Of a stretch of 64,000 bases of DNA, positions 39,349 through 46,600 are shown one piece after another. The notes below the pieces were generated by a model. The model did no database searches. It was not told the origin of the DNA and saw only the letters and a list, made by a program, of their open reading frames with translations. The DNA lies in contig FR898192.1 in the NCBI GenBank assembly GCA_000437395.1, forward strand, positions 1-64,000. The letters are read 5' to 3'. How positions within the stretch are numbered: the first letter of the stretch is position 1; each line of letters opens with the position of its first letter. The DNA comes from Clostridium sp. CAG:288 (GTDB lineage: Bacteria; Bacillota_I; Bacilli_A; RFN20; CAG-288). Both the position numbers and the translations under genes were made by a program.

Positions 39349-40796
39349 GTCCACAATTAATTGCATTTATAGTTTTAGTAGTTGTCAATTTCATGCTCAT
39401 CGTTGGTATGGTGTTTTTGGAAAGAAAAGATCCAAAATCATGTATTGCTTGGGCATTGAGTTTTTTGGTGTTGCCTTTTGTATCTTGGTTTATTTATATA
39501 ATGGTAGGAAAAGGACCAAAATTTTCTAAAAGACGTTGGTCAAAAAGAAAGCAATTAGCTGATAAAAAACTAGAACAAAGGCTGAAAAATGGAGACTTTA
39601 ATTTTTATGAAGGTTCTAATAATGAAAACAGTCAAATAGTTAAACTAAATTATTATTATGGTGGTTCTCCATGTCAATCGAATAACGAAGTTGAATTTTT
39701 TATTGATGCACACGAAATGTATGATAGACAACTCGAAGACATTAAAAATGCTGCAGAATCAATTAATGTCATGTATTATCTTTTTAAAACAGATGCGGCT
39801 GGAAAGGCTTTAAGAGATGCGTTAATTGAAAAAGCTAAACAAGGTGTAAAAGTTAATGTTGTTTATGATTCTTCAGGAAATTTAAAAACTAATCTTTACT
39901 TCTTTAGAGATTTGATTAAAGCAGGTGGAAAAGTTCATCCATTCTTCCCGTCAATATTTAAACTTATCAATTCGAATTTTTGTTATAGAAACCATAGAAA
40001 AATAGTTGTTATTGATGGGAAAATTGGATATATCGGTGGAATGAACATAGGCGTAGATTATTTATCTCAAGATAAGAGAATAAAACCGTGGCGTGATACA
40101 CATTTAAGAATTGTTGGTGAATCGGTTTGTATGTTACAAACTAGATTTATTAAAGATTTCACATGTTCATCAAAAAGAGCGATAATCGATGATGATATCA
40201 CCCCTTTCTTTGATACAAATAAATATTTTCCAGCTCCAATTAAAACTGGATTTTCACCTATTCAAATTATATCTAGTGGTCCGGATACAACAAAACAAGA
40301 GATTAAATATTGTTACCAAAAAATAATTAGTGAATCAAAAAAAGAGGTTTATCTTGAAACGCCATATTTTATTCCAGATGATTCTTTCTTAGATACAATA
40401 TTAATGGCACAAGCTGCTGGGGTGCAAGTATACTTAGTTATTCCTAAAGTATGGGACAAAAAAATTGTTTATCACGTTACTATTTCATATTTAGAAAAGT
40501 TATTAGAAGCTGGTGTTAAAGTTTATAAGTATCCAGGATTTATTCATTCTAAAATGTGTGTTGGCGATGAGATAGCTGCATCTATTGGTACAGCTAATTT
40601 GGATATTAGAAGTTTTGCTTTAAATTTTGAAGTTAATGCTGTTTTATATAGTCCAAAGGAAATTATTAAAGCTAAGGATATAATTAAAGCTGATATTTCT
40701 ATTTCAGAAGAATACACTTTAGAAATGTTTAAAAAGAGATCTAAATGGAGTAAATTCTGGGAAGCAATATTAAGATTATTTGCGCCTTTAATGTAA
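39345..40796 (+). CDS. cls: Cardiolipin synthase
   Basis: It joins two phosphatidylglycerols into cardiolipin. Two N-terminal membrane helices (about residues 3-22 and 33-52) precede two phospholipase-D motifs: HRKIVVIDG (about 217) and HSKMCVGD (about 401), each with the needed His, Lys and Asp. 483 residues is the family length. It overlaps the PHP gene by 4 bases. Confidence 0.94.
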   Translation: MSPQLIAFIVLVVVNFMLIVGMVFLERKDPKSCIAWALSFLVLPFVSWFIYIMVGKGPKFSKRRWSKRKQLADKKLEQRLKNGDFNFYEGSNNENSQIVKLNYYYGGSPCQSNNEVEFFIDAHEMYDRQLEDIKNAAESINVMYYLFKTDAAGKALRDALIEKAKQGVKVNVVYDSSGNLKTNLYFFRDLIKAGGKVHPFFPSIFKLINSNFCYRNHRKIVVIDGKIGYIGGMNIGVDYLSQDKRIKPWRDTHLRIVGESVCMLQTRFIKDFTCSSKRAIIDDDITPFFDTNKYFPAPIKTGFSPIQIISSGPDTTKQEIKYCYQKIISESKKEVYLETPYFIPDDSFLDTILMAQAAGVQVYLVIPKVWDKKIVYHVTISYLEKLLEAGVKVYKYPGFIHSKMCVGDEIAASIGTANLDIRSFALNFEVNAVLYSPKEIIKAKDIIKADISISEEYTLEMFKKRSKWSKFWEAILRLFAPLM

Positions 40797-40823
40797 TTTT
40801 TATAAATTAGTATTTTAATAATC

Positions 40824-40883
40824 TTGATTTAATTATGTATTGAGCGCTAAAATATCATTGCAAAGTGTGCAAAAACACACTTT
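40824..40883 (+). promoter_or_regulatory. Promoter and leader hairpin of yebC
   Basis: TTGATT (40824-40829), an 18-base spacer and TAAAAT (40848-40853) form a promoter. AAAGTGTG-CAAAAA-CACACTTT (40862-40883) then gives a perfect eight-pair hairpin followed by only four T, 22 bases before the start codon. It may act as an attenuator or protect the mRNA 5' end. Confidence 0.55.
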
Positions 40884-40905
40884 TAAGAATGCGAGGAAAT
40901 ATATT

Positions 40906-41613
40906 ATGGGAAGAGCCTATGAAGTAAGAAAAGCAAGTATGGCAGCAACAAGTGCAAAGAAAAGTGCACTTTATATGCGTGCTTCAAAAGAAATTTATGT
41001 TGCTGCAAAGAGCGGTGTACCTGATCCTAAAGAAAACCTCGCCCTCAGAGCTGCTATTGAAAAGTTTAAGGGACAAAGTATTCCAAAAGATGTTATCGAA
41101 AGAGCTATTGAAAAAGCTAAAGGTAAAGACAACACAGCCTTTATCCCAGGCCGTTACGAAGGTATGGGCCCAGGTGGTTCTTTAATTGTTATCGACACAT
41201 TAACAGATAACGTTAACAGAGCTTTTGCTGAAGTTAGAGCTACTTTAAACCACAAAGGTGGTAAGATTGCTAACGTCGCTTATAACTTCCAAGAATTAGG
41301 CGTATTAGCTTTTGCTGGCACAGATGTCGATTCAGTAACTGAAAACCTTATTATGAGCGATATTGATGTTAAAGAAGTTAAAAAAGATGAAGACGATATT
41401 ATTGAAGTTACAGTCGCTCCATCAGATTTAGCTAAAGCAAGAGATGCCTTAACTGAATTGGGTGTTAGTGAATTCTTAGTCAACGAAATTCAAATGGTAC
41501 CAAATGATTACATTACTCTTGAAGGCGAAGAAGCACAAAAGTTTAAAAACCTTATTGATGCCCTTGATGAATTAGAAGACGTACAAGCCGTTTTCCACAA
41601 CGTTAACCTTTAA
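40906..41613 (+). CDS. yebC: YebC/PmpR family protein
   Basis: A conserved three-domain protein linked to transcription regulation and, in recent work on the YebC2 type, to translation of proline stretches. The N-terminus MGRAYEVRKASMAAT is typical of the TACO1-like form; RYEGMGPGGSLIVIDTLTDN is the family signature. 235 residues from ATG 40906 with GAGGAAA in front. It has its own promoter and terminator. Codon use (CTC, GTC, CGT) resembles the ribosomal protein genes, so it is probably well expressed. Confidence 0.93.
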   Translation: MGRAYEVRKASMAATSAKKSALYMRASKEIYVAAKSGVPDPKENLALRAAIEKFKGQSIPKDVIERAIEKAKGKDNTAFIPGRYEGMGPGGSLIVIDTLTDNVNRAFAEVRATLNHKGGKIANVAYNFQELGVLAFAGTDVDSVTENLIMSDIDVKEVKKDEDDIIEVTVAPSDLAKARDALTELGVSEFLVNEIQMVPNDYITLEGEEAQKFKNLIDALDELEDVQAVFHNVNL

Positions 41614-41641
41614 AAAAATGTCGCTTTATAGCGACTTTTTT
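41614..41641 (+). terminator. Terminator of yebC
   Basis: GTCGCT-TTAT-AGCGAC (41620-41635) with an A run before and six T after. Confidence 0.9.
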
Positions 41642-41666
41642 GTTATATAAATTATTGTGAAAAAGA

Positions 41667-41695
41667 TTGACATATAGAGTAAACATATATAAAAT
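41667..41695 (+). promoter_or_regulatory. Promoter of rplM-rpsI
   Basis: TTGACA (41667-41672), a 17-base spacer and TAAAAT (41690-41695), a near-consensus housekeeping promoter. Confidence 0.88.
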
Positions 41696-41702
41696 ATATA
41701 AA

Positions 41703-41753
41703 TGGCTAAATTGCAAATCTCAACCCCGGTAAGGTTTAACAATTTGCTGACAT
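41703..41753 (+). promoter_or_regulatory. L13-type ribosomal protein leader
   Basis: Between the promoter and rplM, GCAAAT pairs with ATTTGC around an AACCCCGGTAAGGTT core that itself forms AACC/GGTT. This layout and the CCCCG-TAAGG core resemble, as I recall them, the L13 leaders of Firmicutes, in which L13 is thought to bind its own mRNA. The class assignment is from memory of the consensus. Confidence 0.65.
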
Positions 41754-41771
41754 ATGAAAGGAAATATATTT

Positions 41772-42212
41772 ATGCAACGTCAAACAACAATTGCAAAACA
41801 AGAAAATATCACACGTAAGTGGTACGTCGTTGACGCCGCTGACAAACCTCTCGGTCGTTTAGCCTCAGAAGTCGCTGTTATTCTTATGGGTAAGAATAAA
41901 CCTACCTATACACCTAACGTCGACTGTGGCGATTATGTTATCATAATCAACGCCTCGAAAGTGAAATTGTCCGGTGACAAAGTTCACAACAAATTCTATT
42001 ACAACGTTTCCGGTTATACCGGTGGCCTTCGCAAGAGAAGTGCTGGAGTTATGCTCCAAGATTATCCATGCGAAATGGTCGAAAGAAGTGTCTGGGGCAT
42101 GCTCCCAAAAGGCACATTAGGTCGCAAGATCTACAAGAAACTCTTTGTCTATGCTGATGCTGAACACAAACATGAAGCACAACAACCAGAAGTCAAAGAG
42201 TTAAAGTACTAG
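41772..42212 (+). CDS. rplM: 50S ribosomal protein L13
   Basis: L13 is an early-assembly protein of the large subunit. KWYVVDAADKPLGRLASEVA, the YTPNVDCGDYVIIINA block and MLPKGTLGRKIYKKL are conserved. 146 residues from ATG 41772, which has AAAGGAAA in front; an ATG 18 bases upstream overlaps that site. rpsI follows after 13 bases. Confidence 0.96.
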   Translation: MQRQTTIAKQENITRKWYVVDAADKPLGRLASEVAVILMGKNKPTYTPNVDCGDYVIIINASKVKLSGDKVHNKFYYNVSGYTGGLRKRSAGVMLQDYPCEMVERSVWGMLPKGTLGRKIYKKLFVYADAEHKHEAQQPEVKELKY

Positions 42213-42225
42213 GAGGTAACTTAAA

Positions 42226-42639
42226 ATGGCAGCTAAGAAATCAAAAAACGCTGAAGTCAAGTACTATGGTACTGGCAGACGTAAGTCCTCAGTCGCTAGA
42301 GTCTATCTCCAAGCCGGCGAAGGAAAGATTACAGTCAACGGCCGTGATGCCGATGAATTCTTCCCTCACGACACATTGGTTATCGATGTTAAACAACCTC
42401 TCTCTTTGACAGGTAACATTGATAAGTTCGATGTCATCGCTTTCGTTAATGGTGGTGGCTACACTGGTCAAGCAGGTGCTTTACGTCTTGGTATCACAAG
42501 AGCTTTATTACAAGTCTCTCCAGATTATCGTAAGACATTAAAGGTCGCTGGTCTTGTCACTGTCGACGCCCGTGTCAAGGAAAGAAAGAAGTACGGACTT
42601 AAAGGCGCCCGTCGCGCTTCACAGTTCTCCAAACGTTAA
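42226..42639 (+). CDS. rpsI: 30S ribosomal protein S9
   Basis: S9 reaches the P site with its C-terminal tail. [14 protein letters not shown] at the start, [19 protein letters not shown] and the terminal QFSKR are the family hallmarks. A strong AGGAGGT precedes the start. 137 residues. A terminator follows 11 bases after the stop. Confidence 0.97.
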   Translation: MAAKKSKNAEVKYYGTGRRKSSVARVYLQAGEGKITVNGRDADEFFPHDTLVIDVKQPLSLTGNIDKFDVIAFVNGGGYTGQAGALRLGITRALLQVSPDYRKTLKVAGLVTVDARVKERKKYGLKGARRASQFSKR

Positions 42640-42650
42640 ACTTTGGCTTC

Positions 42651-42684
42651 AAGAGCTTTGGATATTCCAAAGCTCTTTTTTTGT
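42651..42684 (+). terminator. Terminator of rplM-rpsI
   Basis: AAGAGCTTTGG, five-base loop, CCAAAGCTCTT, then a T run: an eleven-pair stem. Confidence 0.93.
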
Positions 42685-42720
42685 AATTATTTCTTAAAAA
42701 AATACATATTGTTTATATGT

Positions 42721-43407
42721 ATGAAGAACTTTTTTAAAATCAGTTTATCAATTTCATTACCTTTGCTTTTCTTTTTAATTATTACCCTTATAAGACCTTT
42801 TATAGTGAATAAAACTATTGAAACGAACAATTCACTATTTGGATTAACCGTTTTTATCGATCCTGGTCATGGTGGATTAGATCCAGGCACAAGCAACGAT
42901 GTAGTTTTAGAAAAAGATATTAATTTAAAACTATCAAAAAAATTATATGAAAAAATGCTTTCAAATAATGTCGGTGCATATATATCTAGAACAAGCGATT
43001 ATGATTTGTCATCTATAAATAGTAAAAACCATAAACTTGAGGATTTAAAAAATAGAGTCAAACAGGTAAACGAATCTCAAGCAAATTTATTAGTTAGTAT
43101 TCATTTAAATGCTTTGAATAATCAAAGTGTTCATGGCCCTATGGTTTATTATCGCAAAAATGATCCTGCTTCTCAGCTTTTCGCTCAAACTATGCAAAAT
43201 AAACTGAATGAATTTTCTGGATTAGAGAAGAAATGTTATCAAGAAAACTATTATATTTTTCGAAACACTAATATTCCTGCAATTTTAATAGAATGTGGCT
43301 TTTTATCAAACCCAGATGAAAAAAGCAAACTTTTGACAAATAAATATCAAGAAGAAATTACTAATGTTATCTTTAATGGTATAAAGGAATTTTGGCTTAA
43401 TGTATAA
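42721..43407 (+). CDS. cwlD: N-acetylmuramoyl-L-alanine amidase, CwlD-like
   Basis: A zinc amidase (Amidase_3) that cuts the link between muramic acid and the stem peptide. One N-terminal membrane helix (about residues 8-28), then zinc ligands in DPGHGGLDPG (His50), the Glu of VLEKDINLKL and LVSIHLNAL, and the catalytic Glu in ILIECGFLSNP. 228 residues. The position behind rplM-rpsI matches cwlD of Bacillus. The start at 42721 has no clear Shine-Dalgarno site. Whether the host sporulates cannot be told here. Confidence 0.88.
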   Translation: MKNFFKISLSISLPLLFFLIITLIRPFIVNKTIETNNSLFGLTVFIDPGHGGLDPGTSNDVVLEKDINLKLSKKLYEKMLSNNVGAYISRTSDYDLSSINSKNHKLEDLKNRVKQVNESQANLLVSIHLNALNNQSVHGPMVYYRKNDPASQLFAQTMQNKLNEFSGLEKKCYQENYYIFRNTNIPAILIECGFLSNPDEKSKLLTNKYQEEITNVIFNGIKEFWLNV

Positions 43408-43463
43408 AATAGTTGCGCAATTATTAGGATTGTTAAAAAAATTACAAAAAATACAACTTTTCG

Positions 43464-43492
43464 TTGACAATTATTGACGATAGTAATACAAT
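43464..43492 (+). promoter_or_regulatory. Promoter of tRNA-Ile
   Basis: TTGACA (43464-43469), a 17-base spacer and TACAAT (43487-43492), 22 bases before the tRNA. Confidence 0.85.
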
Positions 43493-43514
43493 AAACAAGC
43501 AATGACTAAGCGAT

Positions 43515-43591
43515 GGGCCTTTAGCTCAGCTGGTTAGAGCGCGTCCCTGATAAGGACGAGGTCGAAGGTCCGAGTCCTTTAAGGCCCACCA
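43515..43591 (+). tRNA. tRNA-Ile (GAU)
   Basis: Cloverleaf with acceptor GGGCCUU/AAGGCCC, anticodon stem CGUCC/GGACG around CUGAUAA (anticodon GAU) and encoded CCA. Its T loop reads CCGAGUC, so the first base is C rather than the usual U. It stands alone, away from an rRNA operon. Confidence 0.9.
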
Positions 43592-43604
43592 TTGCAAAAA
43601 AAAT

Positions 43605-43628
43605 AACCTCCGCAAGGAGGTTTTTTTG
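43605..43628. terminator. Terminator between tRNA-Ile and the thioesterase gene
   Basis: AACCTCC-GCAA-GGAGGTT with T run downstream and A run upstream; it can serve both converging units. Confidence 0.9.
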
Positions 43629-43635
43629 TTATATA

Positions 43636-44370
43636 TTATCTTGTTGTTACTAGCGCTTCAAATATAATTTGATCGTTACACTTACCACGGAATAAATACT
43701 TATTATTTTCACTATGAATCATATAAATATTTATTATGTCGTTTAAATGGCATTCTTTAATGTAATTGATTTGTATTTCATTAACTAATTCATTATCTTT
43801 CGGACAAATTGCATCCATGATTAATGTTGCATACTTTGTATTGTTCATATGATGGTTATGATCTAAATCTGTAAACGAAACTTTGTGGGTTAAAACTGGG
43901 TCAACGTTGTCTATTTCATCAGGTAAATCTAAACTAGTTAAAGGTTCATCATAGTTTTTGATAGGATAATATTCTTCGTTGTTAAAGTTTACTTCTCTTG
44001 CTCTAACAAGTCTTCTAGTTTTAAAGTTTGTAACGCACCACTTACTTGTTCCTTTTGCAATTATATTTCCATCTTCATCGCTTATTAAATAATCTCTTAC
44101 AAAATCTATATTTCCTTTTGGTTGAGGCCAAGTTGAAAGTATATATTTTTTGTCGACTATAGGATTTTCATATAGCGTGTATTTAGATCTAACGATTACC
44201 CAAATTAAGTCTTTATCGATCATTGGTTGATAACCTACGCCTAAGTTTGAAGCGTGTTCACCAGCTATGTCTTGGAAAAAAGTTAGTAGTGATTGAGGTA
44301 AGACGTGATTATAAACATCTAATTCAGAGTATCTAAATTCTATTTGTTTATCAAACTTCATCATGCTCAT
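43636..44370 (-). CDS. Acyl-ACP thioesterase
   Basis: A FatA-like double-hotdog thioesterase that releases fatty acids from acyl carrier protein. The N-terminal hotdog begins FRYSELDVYNHVLPQSLLTF; the second carries FTDLDHNHHMNNTKYA. 244 residues. Its start overlaps the stop of the upstream HAD gene (ATGA), so the two are coupled. In Gram-positives this enzyme is thought to recycle or export acyl chains; that role here is inference. Confidence 0.87.
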   Translation of the reverse strand: MSMMKFDKQIEFRYSELDVYNHVLPQSLLTFFQDIAGEHASNLGVGYQPMIDKDLIWVIVRSKYTLYENPIVDKKYILSTWPQPKGNIDFVRDYLISDEDGNIIAKGTSKWCVTNFKTRRLVRAREVNFNNEEYYPIKNYDEPLTSLDLPDEIDNVDPVLTHKVSFTDLDHNHHMNNTKYATLIMDAICPKDNELVNEIQINYIKECHLNDIINIYMIHSENNKYLFRGKCNDQIIFEALVTTR

Positions 44371-45074
44371 AAAACTTTACCTTCTAATATATTTATTAAT
44401 TCCTCATAGTTTTCAACTTCTATGAAATCGCGTACATGATAATTTGGATTAGGTTGCTTATTCTTCCAATTTAACCAGGCCGGATTCATATTTGCTGAAG
44501 AAGAGCCAAAGACATCAGAACTAAATGTGTCTCCAATATATAAGCATTCCTCACATTTAACACCAGCTTTTGCTGCTCCTAGTTTAAAAAATAAAGGTTG
44601 AGGCTTTTTAGTTGCGACTCTAGAGCTAGCAACTAAAAATTCAAAGCTGTTATTTGGAAGCAATCTATCAACAAATTCTTTAGTTAATTCTTCCGAAATT
44701 GTTGTATTTGATAATATAGAGTGTTTAATGCCTTTTTTATTTAAATAGTCTAGCATTAAATTTATTTGTGGCATTGGTTCTGGCACCAAAAATTTTCTTA
44801 CCATTATCTTTTCAGCTTCTTCATAAGAAATAGTTAAGTGTAAGCCATTAAGTTCAATTAACAAGGCGAGAAGTGAAGTACAAGGCACCTCCCATTCGTT
44901 TTGAGAGTAATATTTCTTTTCTATCTCTTTTAGCATATTAGATAAATCATCAGGGCTGACTTTATCTTTTTCAACTAGATAAGGGTGAATTGCTTTCATG
45001 TCTCCATTAGGTTCATTTTCATGATATTTTATAACGGTGTCCCAGCAATCAAAAAATACATATTTTATATTCAT
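44367..45074 (-). CDS. HAD-superfamily hydrolase
   Basis: A predicted phosphatase. Motif I is FFDCWDTVI (nucleophile Asp and Asp two residues after Trp), motif II SNTT, motif III Lys in KKPQPLFFKLG and motif IV YIGDTFSSDVFG. A helical cap lies between motifs I and II. 235 residues, GAGGTTA in front of the start. It is translationally coupled to the acyl-ACP thioesterase. The substrate is unknown. Confidence 0.87.
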   Translation of the reverse strand: MNIKYVFFDCWDTVIKYHENEPNGDMKAIHPYLVEKDKVSPDDLSNMLKEIEKKYYSQNEWEVPCTSLLALLIELNGLHLTISYEEAEKIMVRKFLVPEPMPQINLMLDYLNKKGIKHSILSNTTISEELTKEFVDRLLPNNSFEFLVASSRVATKKPQPLFFKLGAAKAGVKCEECLYIGDTFSSDVFGSSSANMNPAWLNWKNKQPNPNYHVRDFIEVENYEELINILEGKVL

Positions 45075-45148
45075 ATAATAACCTCTATGAAATTGTAACT
45101 TAAAACTCTTAAATTTAAAAGCTTTAAAAGTTATGCTATAATTTCACT

Positions 45149-46021
45149 ATGAAAAAAATACGTGTAATTCTTTCACTTATAAAGTGGAAATTAAAAAATC
45201 TTTTTCGAAAGAACAATTTGTTAGAACTATCTAACAATTGTTCTGTTTCCGATTTGTTTTTAGGGGATAGTTTTTGTGTATCTTATATAAATCCTTATCA
45301 AGAACAATTATTAAAACAAAATATTTTAATCGAAAATGGGGTAAAGAAAGATTTTTCTAAAAATGTTTATCAACAAAACGGATTAAATAAAATTGAATTA
45401 GGAATTTTAAATAAAAACACTTTAATTCATTTAGCAAAACTATATAAAAACTCTTTGAAACAATCAAATATGATTATAGTTGATTCAAAATCCAATCAAG
45501 GATTTGTTTTGGATAATCTCGATATTAAAAGAAAAGTGTGTATTGATTCACTAAATGGTTATGCTAAAGAAGTCGCTAGAAATTTGAAAGGAAATAGAGT
45601 TCTTGTTATAAGTAGAGCTGCTTATTTGATTAAAACTCAATATTCCAAATTTGATAAAATTAATATCAACTGTTCTAAAGACTTTAAACTTTTAGCTTTA
45701 AATCCTTTTAACGAACTTTTAATCACAGCTAACGGACAATATTTCAACACATATGATGAGTTAAAAATTTTAATGTTGAAGTTAGATTTTGATATAGTAT
45801 TATTTGATGATTCACTCTTTGCTTTACCTTTAGCTAGCTTTGCTTCGGGTTTGCAAAAGAAAGCTCTATTATTAGGAGACGGATTGTTAGAAATATTTGG
45901 AATTGTTCACACTAAAGGTGAACTTAATAATAAGGATGATAACTGGGCTTCTTTAGATAGTTATGATGATGAAATAACATCTGAATTCTTAGCTACAGGT
46001 CAAATTCCAGAAATTAAATGA
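45149..46021 (+). CDS. Unknown protein, possibly GT-D fold glycosyltransferase-like
   Basis: 290 residues. The basic N-terminus (about 1-22) looks membrane-attached at best. The middle and C-terminus alternate strands and helices: RVLVISRAAYLI, then FNTYDELKILMLKLDFDIVLFDDSLFALPLASFASGLQKKALLLGD, split here only for reading. The layout (value strand, a 'Y-D-E-L' helix, then 'I-V-L-F ... a-l-L-L-G-D' near the end) recalls the DUF1792/GT-D glycosyltransferase fold, but key residues do not line up clearly. A separate small membrane protein follows after nine bases. I would treat the function as unknown. Confidence 0.55.
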   Translation: MKKIRVILSLIKWKLKNLFRKNNLLELSNNCSVSDLFLGDSFCVSYINPYQEQLLKQNILIENGVKKDFSKNVYQQNGLNKIELGILNKNTLIHLAKLYKNSLKQSNMIIVDSKSNQGFVLDNLDIKRKVCIDSLNGYAKEVARNLKGNRVLVISRAAYLIKTQYSKFDKININCSKDFKLLALNPFNELLITANGQYFNTYDELKILMLKLDFDIVLFDDSLFALPLASFASGLQKKALLLGDGLLEIFGIVHTKGELNNKDDNWASLDSYDDEITSEFLATGQIPEIK

Positions 46022-46030
46022 GGTAACACT

Positions 46031-46378
46031 ATGTATTATAATTTTTTAAAAGATAGGAATTCATGGAAAAGAGCTTCAATATATATAGGAATAGCTTTAA
46101 TCATTTCTATAATATTGCCATTGATAAATCACTTTATGGTTAAGGATATTAATGTTGCTATATTAAATGATGCTTTAGGTTTGATTTATATACTTTTAGG
46201 CTTTTCTTATGGCAATCACATGCGTTATCAATATGAAAGAGATAACGCATCATATGGTAAAAAGATACCATTAGAATTAAAAATTAAAATAAAACAATTC
46301 AGATATCCTTTGTATTTTGCTGGGCTAGTGTCTATTTTTATTGGTGAAACATTAAATTTGATTTTTACAATAATTTAA
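46031..46378 (+). CDS. Small membrane protein, three helices
   Basis: 115 residues with hydrophobic segments near 17-35, 43-60 and 94-114 and a charged loop (MRYQYERDNASYGKKIP) between the last two. GAGGTAA lies ahead. It forms a two-gene unit with the preceding gene and ends in a good terminator. No family recognised. Confidence 0.65.
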   Translation: MYYNFLKDRNSWKRASIYIGIALIISIILPLINHFMVKDINVAILNDALGLIYILLGFSYGNHMRYQYERDNASYGKKIPLELKIKIKQFRYPLYFAGLVSIFIGETLNLIFTII

Positions 46379-46393
46379 ATAATAAAATTTTAA

Positions 46394-46428
46394 ATGAAAG
46401 CAATAGCGCTTTCATTTTTATTTTTTTT
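46394..46428 (+). terminator. Terminator of the 45.1-46.4 kb unit
   Basis: ATGAAAGC, six-base loop, GCTTTCAT followed by a long T-rich tract. Confidence 0.87.
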
Positions 46429-46525
46429 CATATTTAAATAGAAAACGAGCATAATATTAATATATTAAAAGTAAAATATATTTAAAAATAGTCAATTTTA
46501 TGTTTGAAAAAGTGAAAAAATTGTG

Positions 46526-46554
46526 TTGACATTGAAATATGATTGAATTAAAAT
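46526..46554 (+). promoter_or_regulatory. Promoter of the opp operon
   Basis: TTGACA (46526-46531), a 17-base spacer and TAAAAT (46549-46554). This is a near-consensus promoter and fits strong expression of the binding lipoprotein. Confidence 0.87.
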
Positions 46555-46600
46555 ACCGACAATCATAAAATTGATTTTTGAAAGGAGAAGAAAAATCATT

